Source of the DNA: Chloroflexota bacterium
GTDB lineage: Bacteria; Chloroflexota; Anaerolineae; Promineifilales; Promineifilaceae
Length of the DNA: 12,845 bases
Reading direction: 5' to 3'
Assembly: GCA_024223125.1 (NCBI GenBank)
Contig: JAAEOP010000020.1
Span: 1-12,845, forward strand
Positions 1 through 7,486 of this stretch are shown here, in pieces; positions within the stretch are counted from its first letter, which is position 1; each line of letters starts with the position of its first letter. Made by a program: the position numbers and the translations under genes. Below the pieces are notes generated by a model, which saw only the letters and a program-made list of their open reading frames with translations, ran no database searches and was not told where the DNA came from.

Positions 1-1185
1 ACTCGTCACCATGACACCCTGCCGTCCTGTCACCAGCTTGTTGATGGAGGTTAGCAGGCGCAGCAAGGAAGCTTCCTCACTGTTTATTTCTCCGGCTTCA
101 TCTTTGCCGATCAATTCCACGACGTAAAAGGCAAGGAGGAAAGCGGCTTCAAATTCGGCCTGCAATGTTGCCATTGTATCTACATGCAGTGGTTTTTCGG
201 CCAGTGGCGTGCCAAAAGCAACCCGTTTGCGGGCATAATCTCGCGCCAGAGCCAGACCGCGCCGCATAAATCCGACCGCGCTGATAGCGTTCCAGGTACG
301 GGTAAGGTGCAGCATGGGCACAATATTACGCACCCCATTTTTCAACCCCAGCGCCGGAAAGGCAGGCGAACCATGCAGCATGATTTCGGCCGTCGGCACT
401 TTGCGTGTGCCTAACTTGTCTTTGAGGCGCAGAATTTCCATGTTTTGAAACTGTCCGGCCGTGTCCCGTGTTTCCAGGTAGAAAAGAGCCAACCCTTTGC
501 CGCCAGGGGGATTGCCTTCGGGACGAGCCAGCGTTAAAGCCATCTGACCAGTAGCGGCGGAGGTGAACCATTTACGGCCGTGTAACCGCCACATCTCCTC
601 TTCATCTAACACGGCCACTGTTTCACTCAAGCCCACATCGGAGCCGCCGGTAGATTCCGTCATCCATTGACCACTGGTCCAAAATTGGGCCGGGTCACGG
701 CTGGTTAGATGGGGTACAGCGCGGTCAATGAGTTCCTGATTACCGGAGTTGAGCAAAGTGCGGGCGGCGCCATCACTCATTGCCAGGGGGCAGGTATAGA
801 CGTCGGTGGAGGGGTGAAAGAGGTAGGCGAGGGCAAATTGGTGGATGCGGTCGTAACGGCCGTATTTCCCTTCATACGCCGCGGCTACGATTCCATGTTC
901 GGCCGCAATTCGTTCCGCCTCCTGCCACAAAGGGGTGATTTCGATATGGTCAATACGGTTGCCCCACGCATCCCACTTCGTCAGGACAGGTTCATTCAGC
1001 CGGTCAGCCAACTGCATCTGGTACAAGCTGCCTCCGGCCAACTCCCCCATCTCGCGCAAAGCTGGTTTAACCTTAGCCAATACATCTGGCGGCAGCGCCC
1101 GTTTCAGGTAGCTGCGTAAAACGCGGTCATCATCATATTGATTACCCAACACCGGGGCTAGTTGATTAAATGGGTTTACTTTCAT
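1..1185 (-). CDS. AidB-like acyl-CoA dehydrogenase family flavoprotein, C-terminus cut off by window edge
   Basis: Reading back from an ATG at 1185, one open frame runs 395 codons to the window edge without a stop, so the C-terminus is missing. It has the acyl-CoA dehydrogenase layout: a helical N-terminal domain (residues about 1-165), a beta domain with the flavin/substrate motif MTESTGGSDVG (175-185) and KWFTSAATGQ (205-214), then a C-terminal helical domain containing RKRVAFGTPL (319-328). The segment LRLKDKLGTR (252-261) and the N-terminal FNQLAPVLGNQY resemble AidB, the alkylation-response branch of the family, more than classic fatty-acid dehydrogenases. The family uses FAD and usually oxidises acyl-CoA thioesters; AidB itself has little such activity and binds DNA, so the substrate here is open. 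The start is supported by GGAG (1193-1196) seven bases upstream. The gene sits 42 bases downstream of the toxin gene on the same strand, so co-transcription is possible. The family call is firm; the AidB-like assignment is moderate. Confidence 0.9.
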   Translation of the reverse strand, partial: MKVNPFNQLAPVLGNQYDDDRVLRSYLKRALPPDVLAKVKPALREMGELAGGSLYQMQLADRLNEPVLTKWDAWGNRIDHIEITPLWQEAERIAAEHGIVAAAYEGKYGRYDRIHQFALAYLFHPSTDVYTCPLAMSDGAARTLLNSGNQELIDRAVPHLTSRDPAQFWTSGQWMTESTGGSDVGLSETVAVLDEEEMWRLHGRKWFTSAATGQMALTLARPEGNPPGGKGLALFYLETRDTAGQFQNMEILRLKDKLGTRKVPTAEIMLHGSPAFPALGLKNGVRNIVPMLHLTRTWNAISAVGFMRRGLALARDYARKRVAFGTPLAEKPLHVDTMATLQAEFEAAFLLAFYVVELIGKDEAGEINSEEASLLRLLTSINKLVTGRQGVMVTS

Positions 1186-1227
1186 GGAATTTCTCCAGAA
1201 AATTGGGGCCGCACATTTACTTGATCT

Positions 1228-1617
1228 TTACTTGGGCCAGTTAAAAAAAGCAAGCTCCCCGGTATGCATACGATACAATGAAAGGCCCCTGTGTGAAACG
1301 CGGATTACCGCTCCCATCCGTTTAGCTTGAGTATCGAGTTCGGGATGGCGAAGAGCACGTCGCACAAATATTGCCGCTTCGTATTTGTCAACGTCCATAT
1401 AGACAAGACAATACCGCTGATGGCACAATTTATGATTAAAGAAATCAGAATCGCGGGTGAAAAAAGTGGGCCGACGTAGTTGATGTAAGAACGGAATGAT
1501 TTCGTCGTCTTGAATTCCTTTCCGGCTAATATCATAGCCAATCTGACGTATGGAAACACGCCAGCTTTTCAATAGTTCACGTTGATTTCGAGGAATGTTC
1601 TCATCGAGAATATTCAT
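1228..1617 (-). CDS. DUF5615 PIN-like putative toxin of a DUF433/DUF5615 (VapBC-like) module
   Basis: This 129-residue protein starts MNILDENIPR, the typical opening of DUF5615 PIN-like proteins, in which the early Asp-Glu (D5, E6) contributes to an acidic, metal-binding nuclease site. Further acidic positions fit: QDDE (36-39) and TRDSDFF (54-60, with D56 and D58). The length is normal for the family. By family knowledge the product is a probable ribonuclease toxin held inactive by the DUF433 protein encoded directly upstream. The two genes overlap by four bases (ATGA, 1614-1617) and no Shine-Dalgarno sequence is visible before this ATG, so translation is probably coupled to the antitoxin. 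RNase activity is inferred from the family, and the RNA target cannot be told. Unlike its neighbours it contains no CGGCCG palindrome, and it is visibly more AT-rich. Confidence 0.85.
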   Translation of the reverse strand: MNILDENIPRNQRELLKSWRVSIRQIGYDISRKGIQDDEIIPFLHQLRRPTFFTRDSDFFNHKLCHQRYCLVYMDVDKYEAAIFVRRALRHPELDTQAKRMGAVIRVSHRGLSLYRMHTGELAFFNWPK

Positions 1618-1877
1618 GCAGGTTTTAAGACAAATTCATCCGAATGTTGCATCCATGCCTGGGTTGCCAATTGCACTGCTTCAGCAATGGCTTCTTCAGT
1701 GATACTATTATGCCATTCCTCAATAATGGTTTCCCAGGCCAAACCAGCAGCGACTTGTTCCAATACATCTGCTACAAAAACACGTGTGCCCCGAAATGTT
1801 GGTTTGCCATGGCAAATTTTAGGATCAGCGACAATGTACCGCCCTAGTAATTTGGCTTCATTATTATTTTTTGTCAT
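1614..1877 (-). CDS. DUF433 family antitoxin, partner of the DUF5615 protein
   Basis: A small protein of 87 residues from the chosen start (88 if the ATG at 1880 is used). It carries the DUF433 hallmark GKPTFRGTRV (residues 25-34 in the longer form), followed by a helical region with ADVLEQVAAGLAWETI and then ITEEAIAEAV. DUF433 proteins are HTH-like antitoxins found next to PIN-like DUF5615 toxins, and the downstream overlapping gene is exactly that. Two ATG codons lie in tandem. The ribosome binding site GGGAG (1884-1888) is three bases from the first and six from the second, which favours 1877. A TATAAT hexamer on the same strand at 1910-1915 could be its own -10 box, placing the promoter in the 50-base gap behind the McrB-like gene. 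Autoregulation by the toxin-antitoxin complex is usual for such modules but no clear operator is visible. The family call is firm. Confidence 0.87.
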   Translation of the reverse strand: MTKNNNEAKLLGRYIVADPKICHGKPTFRGTRVFVADVLEQVAAGLAWETIIEEWHNSITEEAIAEAVQLATQAWMQHSDEFVLKPA

Positions 1878-1883
1878 CATTAT

Positions 1884-1888
1884 CTCCC
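1884..1888 (-). promoter_or_regulatory. Ribosome binding site of the DUF433 gene
   Basis: GGGAG on the minus strand. It lies three bases before the ATG at 1880 and six before the ATG at 1877, and decides in favour of the second, shorter start. Confidence 0.6.
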
Positions 1889-1909
1889 GAAACTTGTTGT
1901 CAAAAATAA

Positions 1910-1915
1910 ATTATA
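1910..1915 (-). promoter_or_regulatory. Candidate -10 box for the toxin-antitoxin pair
   Basis: A perfect TATAAT on the minus strand in the short gap between the McrB-like stop and the DUF433 start. It predicts a transcript starting about 20-25 bases before the antitoxin ATG, just enough to contain the GGGAG site. No good -35 hexamer stands 17 bases upstream (inside the end of the McrB-like gene), so the call is tentative. Confidence 0.35.
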
Positions 1916-1930
1916 GTAGAGAAGTCCAGG

Positions 1931-3592
1931 CTATGTATCAGTGGCTAACTGCAACTGACGGCCGACTTTATCCCAGCGGAAGGAGGCGACTAAATCGGGT
2001 TGGTCGAAAAAGTATTCTTCCAGATAGGGTTCGATTTCGGTGCGCCAGATGGCTTTTATTTGGGACGGTAAATCGGGCTGCATGAAGAAAGTGACGCCCA
2101 GGTAGTAATGTGGGTCGCCGATTTGCCGGTTGAGGCGGTGCAACAGTTTTAACAGCGGTTCTGGGTTTACATCTGTGCCCGCATGATAGCTACGTAAGGT
2201 GTCGTCGTTGGGGGGCAGGTGCAGGAAAGCGAAGCGGCGGCGCAGGGCATAATCTACCAGGGCGATGGAGCGGTCGGCCGTATTCATAGTACCGATGATC
2301 ATGACGTTGGGGGGGATGCGAAAACGGCCGTGTTCTGCCAACTCGATTTCGGCATCCCGATATTCCAACAGATACATCAACTCCCCCAAAACAGAAGCCA
2401 AATTGGCCCGGTTGATTTCATCTATGATAAGGATACACAGACCGGGGTACTGACGGGCGCGGGCGCAAAATCGGAGAAAACGGCCGTGTACCATTTCATA
2501 ATGCAGGCGGCCGTTTTCGTCGGTAAACGGCCGTAGCCCCTGCACAAATGTCTCGTAAGAGTAGGCCGGATGAAACTGCACTAACTCCCAGAACCCATTG
2601 CCCCGACCGGTGAGGTATTGAGCCAGTTTACGGGCCATGTATGTTTTGCCTGTACCTGGCGGGCCATAAAAGATGGTTTGCCCCTTCCGCAGCATCGCCT
2701 GTAGCCATTGACGCAAGGTATCTTCAGGCCAGCCAGTTTCGGCCGTGATGTCGGCCAATGTCATTGTGGGAGCAAGTGGGGGTTCTTCTGATTCGCGCAG
2801 GACAGCCGTCGGTTCCGCCACATTATAACTTACCGGGGCGTCTGGTAAACTTTCGGGCACGTCTAGTTCTACCTGTCCTTTTGCGTTTAATCCCTCAATA
2901 TTTTGGCGGCTTTCCTGGGCGCATACCCAGACAAAACTTTGCACGTCCACCATATCCCGTACTCCAAACGGCTCCAGAGCCTCGCGTAGGTGGTAGGATT
3001 GGGCCAGCAAGGCAGCATAACTGCCTGCACTGGGCTGCATAGTGATGAGAACTTTGGTTTTGAGTTCGGCCGTGTCATACTCATCAGCCCACATGAATTT
3101 TAGGAACCAGCGGGCGGTGCGGGGTTTAACCAATATGTTGGAGTTTGGGTGGCAAAGAAAGAGGAAGTAGGTAGCAAAGGGCCACTTGTCGGGCAGGTCG
3201 TTTGCCTTGAGATATTGGGAAAAGGTTTGCAGCCGTTTGGCCGAAGGGCGATCTCCGTAAAGCAGATTACGCATCTGGGTGCAAAAGGCGGGGGTGTCGA
3301 GGTTGGAATGGTAGAGGACGGCCGTGTCCCCCGACGAAGGAACCAGCCGCCACAGCAAATTATTGTCTTTGCTCAACTTATCTAACCGGCCGATAAACTC
3401 CGTATAATCCCCATCTGCCAATAGCTGGTCTAACGCTTTCTGGCTAAGTAGTGTTTGCGCCTTTCGTATTGACGCCTGTTTATATTTAATTTCATCGGCC
3501 GTGAATTGGACATGTACAAAATCTTGCCAATCTGGATAACGCTGGCGCATCAGGGTGAGCAATTCTTGTAATTTCCATTCTGGGAACATCAT
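1931..3592 (-). CDS. McrB-like AAA+ ATPase/GTPase without a neighbouring McrC
   Basis: This 553-residue protein has a roughly 280-residue N-terminal part and a C-terminal AAA+ domain. The AAA+ motifs are complete: Walker A GPPGTGKT (310-317), Walker B LIIDEINRAN (388-397), the McrB-type signature MNTADRS (436-442), and an Arg-rich RRRF (451-454). The McrB-like tail follows, with HYYLGVTFFM (495-504) and EIEPYLEEYFF (519-529). McrB proteins form hexameric NTPases that translocate along DNA and drive the McrC nuclease in modification-dependent restriction. Here neither neighbour is McrC: the DUF554 gene lies upstream and the DUF433 gene downstream. The N-terminal part shows no recognisable methyl-DNA reader; its segment FATYFLFLCHPNSNILVKP (139-157) resembles conserved stretches seen in other McrB-like ATPases. 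Two tandem ATGs (3592, 3589) are possible starts and no clear Shine-Dalgarno is visible. Whether it uses GTP or ATP, and its partner, are unknown. The ATPase assignment is firm; a defence role is inference. Confidence 0.88.
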   Translation of the reverse strand: MMFPEWKLQELLTLMRQRYPDWQDFVHVQFTADEIKYKQASIRKAQTLLSQKALDQLLADGDYTEFIGRLDKLSKDNNLLWRLVPSSGDTAVLYHSNLDTPAFCTQMRNLLYGDRPSAKRLQTFSQYLKANDLPDKWPFATYFLFLCHPNSNILVKPRTARWFLKFMWADEYDTAELKTKVLITMQPSAGSYAALLAQSYHLREALEPFGVRDMVDVQSFVWVCAQESRQNIEGLNAKGQVELDVPESLPDAPVSYNVAEPTAVLRESEEPPLAPTMTLADITAETGWPEDTLRQWLQAMLRKGQTIFYGPPGTGKTYMARKLAQYLTGRGNGFWELVQFHPAYSYETFVQGLRPFTDENGRLHYEMVHGRFLRFCARARQYPGLCILIIDEINRANLASVLGELMYLLEYRDAEIELAEHGRFRIPPNVMIIGTMNTADRSIALVDYALRRRFAFLHLPPNDDTLRSYHAGTDVNPEPLLKLLHRLNRQIGDPHYYLGVTFFMQPDLPSQIKAIWRTEIEPYLEEYFFDQPDLVASFRWDKVGRQLQLATDT

Positions 3593-3662
3593 ACTGTAAG
3601 TTTAGAGAGAAGGGCGACATTCAGCAAGGGGGAAAATAAGCACTTTGGAAAGATTTGGCGGC

Positions 3663-4379
3663 TTAATAGAGATTGGGGTAATAAACAATGCCTAGCACAT
3701 CCATAATCGCCACTGCCAGCGGAGCCACAAAGAGGGCTGGTAGTAAATTGGCGGCTCGAATTTGCTTCAAATCCAGCAGACGAAAGCCAATTGCCAGAAG
3801 TACGACGCCGCCGGTAGCTGTTAATTCGGCCGTCATCGGCGCCGTAAAAAAATCAGCCCCCAAACTTGCCAGCAGCGATAATCCCCCCTGAAACACAACA
3901 ATAACAATCACCGAAGCAATGACGCCAGCGCCCATTGTGCTGGCAAAAGCCAACGCTGCAAACCCATCCAACATCGCTTTAACTGCCAGCTTGGTAAAAT
4001 CCCCGGTCAACCCATCTTCAATGGCGCCTTGAATGGTCAACGGCCCTACGCAAAAAACCAAACTGGCTGTGACAAACCCTTCGATAAACCGGGCCGAATC
4101 GCCACCGGCTGCCAGTCGCTTTTGCAACCAGGCTCCAAAACGTTCCAATCCGGCCTCAATTCGCAGCCCCTCACCGATGAGCGCTCCCACCAACAAACTG
4201 CCCAACACAATGAGCGGATTACCCGTCGCCTGAGCGCTCATCACCCCGATGACCAGGGTAAATAAACCTAATCCGGCAAAAACAGTTTCTTGCATCCGCT
4301 GCGGAAAACGATTCCCCAAAAGGGTTCCCAACGTACCCCCAATGAGTACAGTAATAGCATTGATGATTGTCCCAGTCAT
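3663..4379 (-). CDS. DUF554 family integral membrane protein
   Basis: A 238-residue, strongly hydrophobic protein with about six or seven predicted membrane segments and no signal peptide. It matches the DUF554 family (YqgA/YdfK type). The N-terminus reads GTIINAITVLIGGTLGTLLG (3-22), followed by FCVGPLTIQGAIEDGL (109-124) and KAMLDGFAALAFASTMGAGV (134-153). These Gly-rich membrane motifs are the conserved core of the family, and the length is normal. The function is not established for the family; a transporter-like role has been guessed elsewhere and I do not add to that. It is the first gene of the minus-strand run, divergent from the L,D-transpeptidase gene, with a 70-base gap before the McrB-like gene. 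No ribosome binding site stronger than a distant AGGA is visible. The sequence ends YYPNLY and looks complete. Confidence 0.88.
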   Translation of the reverse strand: MTGTIINAITVLIGGTLGTLLGNRFPQRMQETVFAGLGLFTLVIGVMSAQATGNPLIVLGSLLVGALIGEGLRIEAGLERFGAWLQKRLAAGGDSARFIEGFVTASLVFCVGPLTIQGAIEDGLTGDFTKLAVKAMLDGFAALAFASTMGAGVIASVIVIVVFQGGLSLLASLGADFFTAPMTAELTATGGVVLLAIGFRLLDLKQIRAANLLPALFVAPLAVAIMDVLGIVYYPNLY

Positions 4380-4425
4380 ATAATTTACAATCCTAAAGCG
4401 AAAATGATAATTGGCAAATGAAATG

Positions 4426-4457
4426 GAAGAATCTTACTTGTATTGGCTTGATTCTTC
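4426..4457. repeat. 8-bp perfect inverted repeat, possible regulator site
   Basis: GAAGAATC (4426-4433) and its exact reverse complement GATTCTTC (4450-4457) are separated by 16 bases. The centre-to-centre distance is 24 bp, a little over two helical turns. It lies in the divergent promoter region, so a dimeric regulator bridging two half sites is possible. There is no T-run after it, which argues against a terminator. A chance origin cannot be excluded for arms this short. Confidence 0.35.
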
Positions 4458-4511
4458 GTGTTACTATGGGTTTACTGTTACACTTAATGACAAGAACATT
4501 CAAACAGTAGT

Positions 4512-4516
4512 GAGGA
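4512..4516 (+). promoter_or_regulatory. Ribosome binding site supporting a GTG start
   Basis: GAGGA, seven bases before the GTG at 4524. This fixes the non-ATG start of the L,D-transpeptidase gene; the next in-frame ATG (4536) is 19 bases away, which is too far. Confidence 0.6.
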
Positions 4517-4523
4517 AACAATA

Positions 4524-5594
4524 GTGTTGAAACGAATGCTTCATATTGGGTTACCAACCCTCATCATCATAGCCGGGTTTAGCTTTCTAACCAGGTCAAC
4601 CTTTGCCGCTGAATGTTTTCTGCTCACAGAAGAGGTTGGTCATGTGTGTGACGCCGAACCACAGGCGCCTACCTTTGTGAAGCCGGAGCCATTCGCCAAC
4701 AGCTTTTTACCCAGCCAGATGTATGTGCGGCAAAAAGATTTGAGTAATGTGTACAGTGAACCCAGTATGGGTAGCCCTATCGTGCGTAATGTGGGTGATG
4801 GCTTTCTATATGCCACTGTACAAGCCATTACCGAGAATGAAGGCCGCCTTTGGTATCAAATAAATTACGGGGAATGGATGCGGGGCGAAGATATTACGGT
4901 AGCGGAAATATCGAACTTTACGGGGATGGAGATACAAGGGCGCCCCGAACGGCCGTTTGGCTGGATGGTCGTAGATTACTGGTACAGTCTGGAACCGGGA
5001 GCTGAACCAACGGCCGATGCTGTTAAGCTGCCCCGCTACACCTTCCTAGAAGTGTATGATGCGGTTGAAGATGAGGAAGGTTGGTTGTGGTATGACATTG
5101 GCGGCGGCCGTTGGATGCGTCAGACCTATGTCAGTTTAGTAGACCCCGAAAAACGGCCGGATGAGATCGTCGAAAACGAATATTGGGTAGAAATTGATCT
5201 GTACGAACAAACCTTTGCCGCTTACGTAGGCGACCAGATGGTGTACGCCGGGTTGGTTTCTAGCGGTCTCAATCGCTGGCCCACCCATGAAGGGTTATTC
5301 CAGGTATGGGATCGCCATACCAAAACCAAGATGTCTGGCGCAGAAGGCAAAGTGGATTACTATTTCATCGAAGATGTACCCCACACAATGTTCTTCGATA
5401 ATGACATTGCTCTTCACGGCGCTTTCTGGCACGATCGTTTTGGCTACAAACATAGTCACGGCTGCGTAAATATGCCTCCCCGTGACGCTGAATGGGTTTT
5501 CTACTGGTCAGAAGGCGCGCCCAACGACTTATGGATTTACGTCCACACATCTGACCCGCAGCATTACTTTACCCGGTACGTACCGGAGGGGTAG
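4524..5594 (+). CDS. Exported L,D-transpeptidase (YkuD domain) with two N-terminal SH3-like repeats
   Basis: A 356-residue protein. Residues 1-29 form a Sec signal peptide (charged MLKR, hydrophobic LPTLIIIAGFSFL, cleavage probably near TFAA). Two SH3-like repeats follow, about 65-130 and 143-207. Both contain LWY then GxWMR (RLWYQINYGEWMR at 108-120; WLWYDIGGGRWMR at 187-199). Such repeats commonly bind cell wall. The YkuD catalytic domain spans about 218-345. Its active-site motif begins at H298 (LHGAFWHDRFGYKHSHGCVN) and includes SHGCVN with the nucleophile C314. By family knowledge it forms 3-3 peptidoglycan cross-links or attaches proteins to the wall, outside the membrane. C31 and C42 lie just after the signal, but AAEC is not a lipobox. 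Start: GTG at 4524, supported by GAGGA seven bases upstream. It is convergent with the cyclase gene, with 21 bases between stops. All catalytic residues are present, so it should be active. Confidence 0.93.
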   Translation: MLKRMLHIGLPTLIIIAGFSFLTRSTFAAECFLLTEEVGHVCDAEPQAPTFVKPEPFANSFLPSQMYVRQKDLSNVYSEPSMGSPIVRNVGDGFLYATVQAITENEGRLWYQINYGEWMRGEDITVAEISNFTGMEIQGRPERPFGWMVVDYWYSLEPGAEPTADAVKLPRYTFLEVYDAVEDEEGWLWYDIGGGRWMRQTYVSLVDPEKRPDEIVENEYWVEIDLYEQTFAAYVGDQMVYAGLVSSGLNRWPTHEGLFQVWDRHTKTKMSGAEGKVDYYFIEDVPHTMFFDNDIALHGAFWHDRFGYKHSHGCVNMPPRDAEWVFYWSEGAPNDLWIYVHTSDPQHYFTRYVPEG

Positions 5595-5615
5595 ACTGTC
5601 ATCCGTCGTCGGTCG

Positions 5616-7451
5616 TCAGGTCACTCGCCACAGCTTGAAACATTCATCGTCAAATCCTTTTAGCGTTTCTTCAAATGGTTCAATGACAAACGATTCATAT
5701 GGATCGGTTAGGTATTCTCGTACTTCTGGGTCGGCATAGACATTGTCGGAGAGGATGATGTCATTGGCACGGGCGAATTTTTCCAGGCGGGAGGCGATGT
5801 TAATGGTGGTGCCAAAATAGTCGAGCCGTTCGTTGAGGGTGACAGCAATGGAGGGGCCGGTGTGAACGGCCGCTTTGAGGTGTAACGGCCGCCGTCCATC
5901 CGCTGGGTTCTGCAAAATCTCTTGTGCCCGATGGATGACCCGCAGCGCTGACACGGGACGGCGAAACACAGCCATAATCGCATCCCCAATTGTTTTGACA
6001 ATAGCCCCCTGCTCGGCATCAATCACATCATGCAGCACATCAAAATGGCTCATCACCAGGCCAAAAGCGGGCGCGTCCCCAATTTCGCGGTACATGCGCG
6101 TGGAATCTACCAGATCGGTAAACAAGACGGTCAGGCTGCCTACTCCAATCTGCTCGCCAGGACGCAGGGCTTCGTTGGCAAACAAGTCTCGGAATTTTTG
6201 CATGGCGATGACTTCAGAAGCAGTTGTCGCCTGATCGCTCCAGGCGGTGCGTTCCAAGATCAGCAGATGTTCTCCGTCGGTACCATTTTGCAGCCGCAGT
6301 TGGGGGGTCTGATTGAGGGAGACTTCTTCGCTGGACCAGGCACGGCCGTCAAGCTGAATGTGTAAATCGTCACGGCCGTCATCCCCATCTAAAACGCGAA
6401 AATATTGGCCGCCGGATAAGGCCATCGCCCGCAGCCGGTAACGGCCAGGTTCTAATATCGGCGTCACCAAACGTTCATTACCAGCAGGCAATAACTGCTG
6501 CACGATGATATGGGGCGTGATTTCTGGGCCGGCTACACAATATTCCAGATGGGGCACATCTCGGATTGCCGGGTTGGGAGCAAAGGTCAGTTCTACTGAA
6601 TTTTCAAAGTTGGTATCAAAATCTATATTGCAGGTGGAACAATGGGCATGGGAATGGACATCGGCCAACCGGTTGGAAATACGGTCTTCAGCGCCTCGGC
6701 ACATGGGGCACAATACTTCCCATTGAAAATCTAGCAACCCTACACGGGTGGCTTGCAAAAAAAGCTCCAACAATTCTTTACGGCTGGTTCCCCATTGGTC
6801 GGCAAAGAGATACGGCCGTATACGAGACAAAGTCATATCATCGGCCGTCCGTAAGAGGGAGACAAGACGCGAAACCAACGCCTCATTATGTCCGGCGCCT
6901 GTAAGCTGCCAGGACATCCGCGCCAACCGAGCTTCGCCGCCAGATGAGAGCCTGATGTTTACGGCCGTGTACGGCACAATTTCTGTAGCCATCATCTGAT
7001 CATACGCCCGTAACACTTTATCAAAACGACGGGGGGCAATTTGTCCAATGGCAACGGCCGTACCCAGGCGGCCCAAAATGTTTCGCGGTCTAATCCAGAT
7101 TTGATAATCGAGGTGCGTACCGCCATCCTGAGTGGGGTTCAAGTTTGCCAATACTCGAAATGTGTCTACCGGGCCGTTTAAAAAACGGCGCAAAACTCCG
7201 TAACGGTAAGGAAACACCCATTCAAACGGCTCTTCTTCAAAATCGAGATGGACAAAAGGAATAGGGGTGTGATACCGTAAATGGTGGCGGGCATTATTTG
7301 AATATTCTTCCGGCAGGCGCTCCATTTCTTCTACCGGAGAAAGACCGGTGTCCCGATTCAGGCGGTTCGTATCTGCAAAAAAAGGCCACAATGCTTGCGG
7401 GCTTGATTGCAGGTCCCATTTCCAATGGTAGGTGAGTTCTTGTTCAGACAT
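5616..7451 (-). CDS. Class III adenylate cyclase with N-terminal SRPBCC/START-like domain and zinc ribbon
   Basis: This 611-residue protein shows no membrane segment, so it is probably cytosolic. Domains in order: an SRPBCC/START-like fold (about 5-155, beginning WKWDLQSSPQALWPFFAD, a hydrophobic-ligand pocket type); a helical linker; two CxxC pairs (C248/C251, C271/C274) forming a probable zinc ribbon; a beta-rich region (about 285-402); and a class III nucleotide cyclase domain (about 438-611). In the last domain the metal-binding aspartates D446 (LFTDLVDST) and D490 (KTIGDAIMAVF) are present. The purine-selecting pair K486 and D544 (LDYFG) fits ATP, and the transition-state pair N551 and R555 (NIASRLE) is intact. 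It is therefore likely an active cAMP-forming enzyme working as a homodimer, with the N-terminal part sensing an unknown signal. The start ATG at 7451 has no clear Shine-Dalgarno sequence. The gene is convergent with the L,D-transpeptidase gene and divergent from the GNAT-VOC gene. The cyclase call is firm, the START-like call moderate. Confidence 0.92.
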   Translation of the reverse strand: MSEQELTYHWKWDLQSSPQALWPFFADTNRLNRDTGLSPVEEMERLPEEYSNNARHHLRYHTPIPFVHLDFEEEPFEWVFPYRYGVLRRFLNGPVDTFRVLANLNPTQDGGTHLDYQIWIRPRNILGRLGTAVAIGQIAPRRFDKVLRAYDQMMATEIVPYTAVNIRLSSGGEARLARMSWQLTGAGHNEALVSRLVSLLRTADDMTLSRIRPYLFADQWGTSRKELLELFLQATRVGLLDFQWEVLCPMCRGAEDRISNRLADVHSHAHCSTCNIDFDTNFENSVELTFAPNPAIRDVPHLEYCVAGPEITPHIIVQQLLPAGNERLVTPILEPGRYRLRAMALSGGQYFRVLDGDDGRDDLHIQLDGRAWSSEEVSLNQTPQLRLQNGTDGEHLLILERTAWSDQATTASEVIAMQKFRDLFANEALRPGEQIGVGSLTVLFTDLVDSTRMYREIGDAPAFGLVMSHFDVLHDVIDAEQGAIVKTIGDAIMAVFRRPVSALRVIHRAQEILQNPADGRRPLHLKAAVHTGPSIAVTLNERLDYFGTTINIASRLEKFARANDIILSDNVYADPEVREYLTDPYESFVIEPFEETLKGFDDECFKLWRVT

Positions 7452-7486
7452 ATGTAATTGGTGTGCGTTGTACTTAAATAGTTACC

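Larger units (their letters stand above)
4380..4523. other. Divergent intergenic region between the DUF554 and L,D-transpeptidase genes
   Basis: 144 bases, AT-rich relative to the flanking genes. Promoters for both directions must lie here or nearby, but no pair of hexamers with good spacing stands out on either strand. The one clear structure is an 8-bp inverted repeat (listed separately). No ACGGCCGT palindrome and no RNA gene are seen. Confidence 0.5.

Noticed and set aside
1305..1559. A hydrophobic 84-residue reading frame on the minus strand inside the DUF5615 gene
   Set aside because: It lies wholly within a well-supported toxin gene in another phase, has no ribosome binding site, and its hydrophobic look follows from the phase shift.
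3593..3662. Possible promoter or terminator between the DUF554 and McrB-like genes
   Set aside because: No stem-loop and no convincing -35/-10 pair was seen in these 70 bases; read-through from the DUF554 gene is as likely.
1..4379. A single functional defence island formed by all five minus-strand genes
   Set aside because: Only the McrB-like ATPase and the toxin-antitoxin pair are defence-like; the acyl-CoA dehydrogenase and DUF554 genes have no such link, and the shared strand with short gaps is common in compact genomes.
5595..5615. Possible bidirectional terminator between the convergent L,D-transpeptidase and cyclase genes
   Set aside because: The 21-base gap has only a short repeated gtcgtc pattern, with no stem followed by a T-run on either strand.
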